Source: Antedon mediterranea (lineage: Eukaryota; Echinodermata; Crinoidea; Comatulida; Antedonidae). From it: a stretch of 64,000 nt of DNA. The stretch is taken from positions 25,956,412 through 26,020,411 of the forward strand of contig NC_092675.1 in the NCBI RefSeq assembly GCF_964355755.1. The letters are read 5' to 3'. Positions 61,276 through 64,000 of this stretch are shown one piece after another. Each line of letters starts with the position of its first letter. The first letter of the stretch is position 1. A program made the position numbers and the translations under genes. The notes beneath the pieces are model-generated. The model did no database searches and was not told where the DNA came from. It was given only the letters and a program-made list of their open reading frames with translations.

Positions 61276-62539
61276 TTTTGTTTTTCGTAGCTGGACAATT
61301 TTATCTGAATTTTATAACTTAATAATATTAAGATTGATGGAAATTGATTAATAATAATATTTATTTTATTCCTGTTCAAAAGAAGGTGTATTATTATGAA
61401 AAAGATTTTATTCAGATAAATGAACATGTATTACATGGCAAGCGTACTGTATGTTTGGCGCAATCTTTATTATATATTTCGTATTTTATAAATACATGGT
61501 TCCATGTTGCTGTCATATCCATCACATTTATGGAATATACAAAGATAGAAAAAATAATGGGTTAGGAATTATAACATTATTTCCATTATTAATTCTTTGA
61601 TACTATACAGTATTTTTTTCTCGATTAATCAAAAAAAGATTGTTTTAACATTTATTAGTATGATGTTATACATTCAAAACCATTTACTATTCCAAAAAGA
61701 CTGTCACTGATGTTTTACAAAATTCTGTTAAACTAATATATTACTATACCATTGACATAGTATAAGAATATTGTTTATATTTCAATTACAGTATACCACA
61801 TAATTAATTGCATTCATTACTGAAATATTTTAGGATCTAAAAGGATAAAATATCCATCTCCGTCACAACGAAACATAGGGAAATGTGACGGAGCTGACCG
61901 TGACGGAGATGATGTATTTAGCATAGGACAGCCCAGGATCACCTCGTAGGCATGTCTGACAGCGGAGACGGAGTACATACTTCTAGATACCGTAAATAAA
62001 TTGTACTTCCAGTTGAAAAAAAACCAGAAATTATAATTATTTTATACATGTGTTCTATACCGTTCGGATATGACATTCAATAAAGGTACGCAACTGTAAT
62101 TTTTCTAAAACCTCGTTTTATTAGCTTTTTTCCTCTTTTATTGAAAGTGCGACTAATTTTATTTTCATATCTTCGCATGTTTACAACGCACAATCAATTT
62201 TTTTCCCTGCCGTTCACTAAATTGTAGACGGTACTTTTAAATTATGTTACGGTATACGACACAAAACTGTGGGACAAGCTTTTTCCAAACAAAAACTTTA
62301 AAAGTTTGAGATTTATATGTATGTAGAGATGTATTTTGAATAATAAAATCGCATGAAATCATGATTAACTAACTTTTTACAATATTTTCATTAACAAAAA
62401 TGCTGTTATCAAATATATACGGCGATCATAAAATTGAAGATCTGATGAGGTTTTCTGAAACATATTTATAAAAATTAACAATATTAATGTTATTATCTTT
62501 TTTGGTTTATGTAATTAAATAGGCCTATTACTCTAGTAG
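61276..62539. other. 5' flank of the DED/TRIM-like gene
   Basis: No gene recognised. AT-rich; contains CTCCGTCAC and GTGACGGAG inverted words at 61857-61915, repeated again as CGTGACGGAGATG. Confidence 0.5.
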
Positions 62540-63235
62540 CTAGATCAACTTTCGTATGCACTTTGAGGTCCAGAGAATTTGACTTCAGAAATTGGTTTAG
62601 GGTGGTCAAACAATCATTTTTGGCTTGGTTACACATTTTGAAAATGTGGCGAAAGGTCAAAAGGTCAGGGTGAAAGGTCATAAGACCAAACACCAATATG
62701 TCCTTAAATCTCAACAACCACTGGTCACAGCGAAGTAATTTTGGTCTCAAATTGATCAGAAGGTATACATTCAGTCTAATGGGACATTTTAGTCAAAAAT
62801 GACCGGAAATGCCATTTCTGACCTTTGACCCACACCTCAGGGCATGTATGTATCTCCGTAACTACTGATCGTAGACACTTAAATTTGGTCTTAAATTGTT
62901 TGAAATAAATATTTATTATTTGTAGCAAATTTTTAAAAATGTTACAAAAGGTCAAAGGGTCAAGGTCAAAGGTTATATGAACAAATAAAAATAGATACTT
63001 GTATCTCGGCAACCACTCGCAGCAAGTCAACTTTAGTCTCAAAATGTTCAGAAGGCATGCTTTCATATTCAATCTAATGGGACATTTTAGTCAAAAATTA
63101 TCAGAAATGCCATTTCTGACCTTTGACCCACATATCATGGCATCTTCATATCTCTGTAAGTACTGGTCGTAGAAACTTAAATTTGGTATCAAATTGTTCG
63201 AAATATACATATTTACATTCAATGTAATAGAAAAT
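62540..63235. repeat. Tandem repeat of about 148 bp with nuclear-receptor half-sites
   Basis: Four clear unit starts at 62709, 62853, 63004 and 63151, for example TCTCAACAACCACTGGTC and TCTCTGTAAGTACTGGTC, each followed by a TTTGGTCTCAAATTG-like stretch. Higher-order pairs share GGGACATTTTAGTCAAAAAT. TGACCTTTGACCCA occurs at 62819-62832 and 63117-63130. Confidence 0.8.
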
Positions 63236-64000
63236 GTGGTTAAAAGATGAACAGAAATACTATTACTAATGTTTCAAACAAAAAACATATCTCTACATAA
63301 CTTATCCTTAGACAGTAATGTTATGCAATAACTGATACTTTAAATTGTTTCAATTTCAAGTACTAGTTATTGCTGTCCCCAAGAACATTTTGATAGAAAC
63401 GTCAAGCTCAACAGTTCTTTTCAGAATGCTAGAAGTAACTTGCCATGTGTATCCGATTAAACTCCCCGGGCATTTATTGTTCAAAGGGTTTTTAGGGGCA
63501 GGGGAGGCATCTTTATTTGTGGTATAATATGGTAATATGTATAATCAAATAAATACCATCTAGATGTAAAAAAAAATACAGCACAATTAATATCAAAAAG
63601 TGAAAAAAATGCTTGGTAAATTGTAGGTTATGGTAGTTAATGTAATGTGTTGTGATACAATTATTGTGTAAATGCATGTGGCGGGCGTATTCCACATGGT
63701 GTTCTATTAGAGGGAATGGTGGCGTTTATTTGAGAGAGGCTTTTATTCAAAGCGGGTGTTAATTCGAATAATTACTCTAATTTTAATAATTATAATTCGT
63801 TTCTCAGCTGATAAAAGGTACTTTACATGATTCGTTTTCTTCTTTATGCTTTTTAACGAAATGTTTCTGTCTTTTAGAATAAAAGTGACACTGTCATAGA
63901 TAACATTAAATGAATCTTCTCTTCCAGGTGCCAGTATAATGATTATAAAACAATGACATATCATTATCCTGACACAATTGCACTCATAATGGATCTTCAT
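63236..64000. other. Non-genic end of window
   Basis: No supported gene. Short open frames here show no recognisable domain, and no splice-supported chain was found. Confidence 0.5.

Overview
The window is AT-rich, intron-dense animal DNA: many short exons with GT-AG introns of about 0.1 to 3 kb, and many small palindromic DNA transposons. The word AGGCCTA is scattered and clustered throughout. Together with a protein that joins death-effector-like domains to a TRIM-like body, this points to an invertebrate deuterostome, most likely an echinoderm. The species is inference; the gene calls are not.

Layout. (1) 1-10879 (+): a single-pass receptor with proline-rich repeats, six EGF domains, one FN3-like domain, one membrane segment and a tyrosine-kinase-like domain. 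It enters the window already in progress. The catalytic HRD motif reads KHC in the best splice model, so it looks like a pseudokinase. (2) 11254-15820 (+): a 552-codon block homologous to the middle of the proteasome adaptor ECM29. It lies 375-393 bp downstream of the receptor, has no obvious start of its own, and can be spliced in phase to the last receptor exon. A receptor-ECM29 chimera is the most unusual thing here. (3) 18555-40159 (-): the complete canonical ECM29/ECPAS gene, 44 exons, predicted 1,903 aa, every exon junction in phase. The block in (2) matches its exons 15-23 with the same exon lengths and phases, so it arose by copying of genomic DNA. A 5'-truncated LINE lies antisense in one intron. 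(4) 40160-40628: a short divergent promoter region between ECPAS and (5) a mucolipin (TRPML) channel gene, 43879-54287 (+), 13 coding exons, predicted 580 aa. (5') Its 3' UTR and flank run to about 56800. (6) 58338-61275 (-): a three-exon, 732-aa protein with two death-effector-like domains, a coiled coil, a filamin-type Ig domain and a beta-propeller. (7) 61276-64000: no gene seen; a tandem repeat of about 148 bp carries DR1-type nuclear-receptor half-sites.

Functional links. ECM29 tethers 26S proteasomes and is associated with endosomal and motor proteins, and mucolipin is a late endosome/lysosome channel, so the divergent pair could share control in endolysosomal protein turnover. That link is inference. 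Transposable elements fill many introns: at least ten copies of one palindromic MITE, a tRNA-headed SINE, several other inverted-repeat elements and minisatellites.
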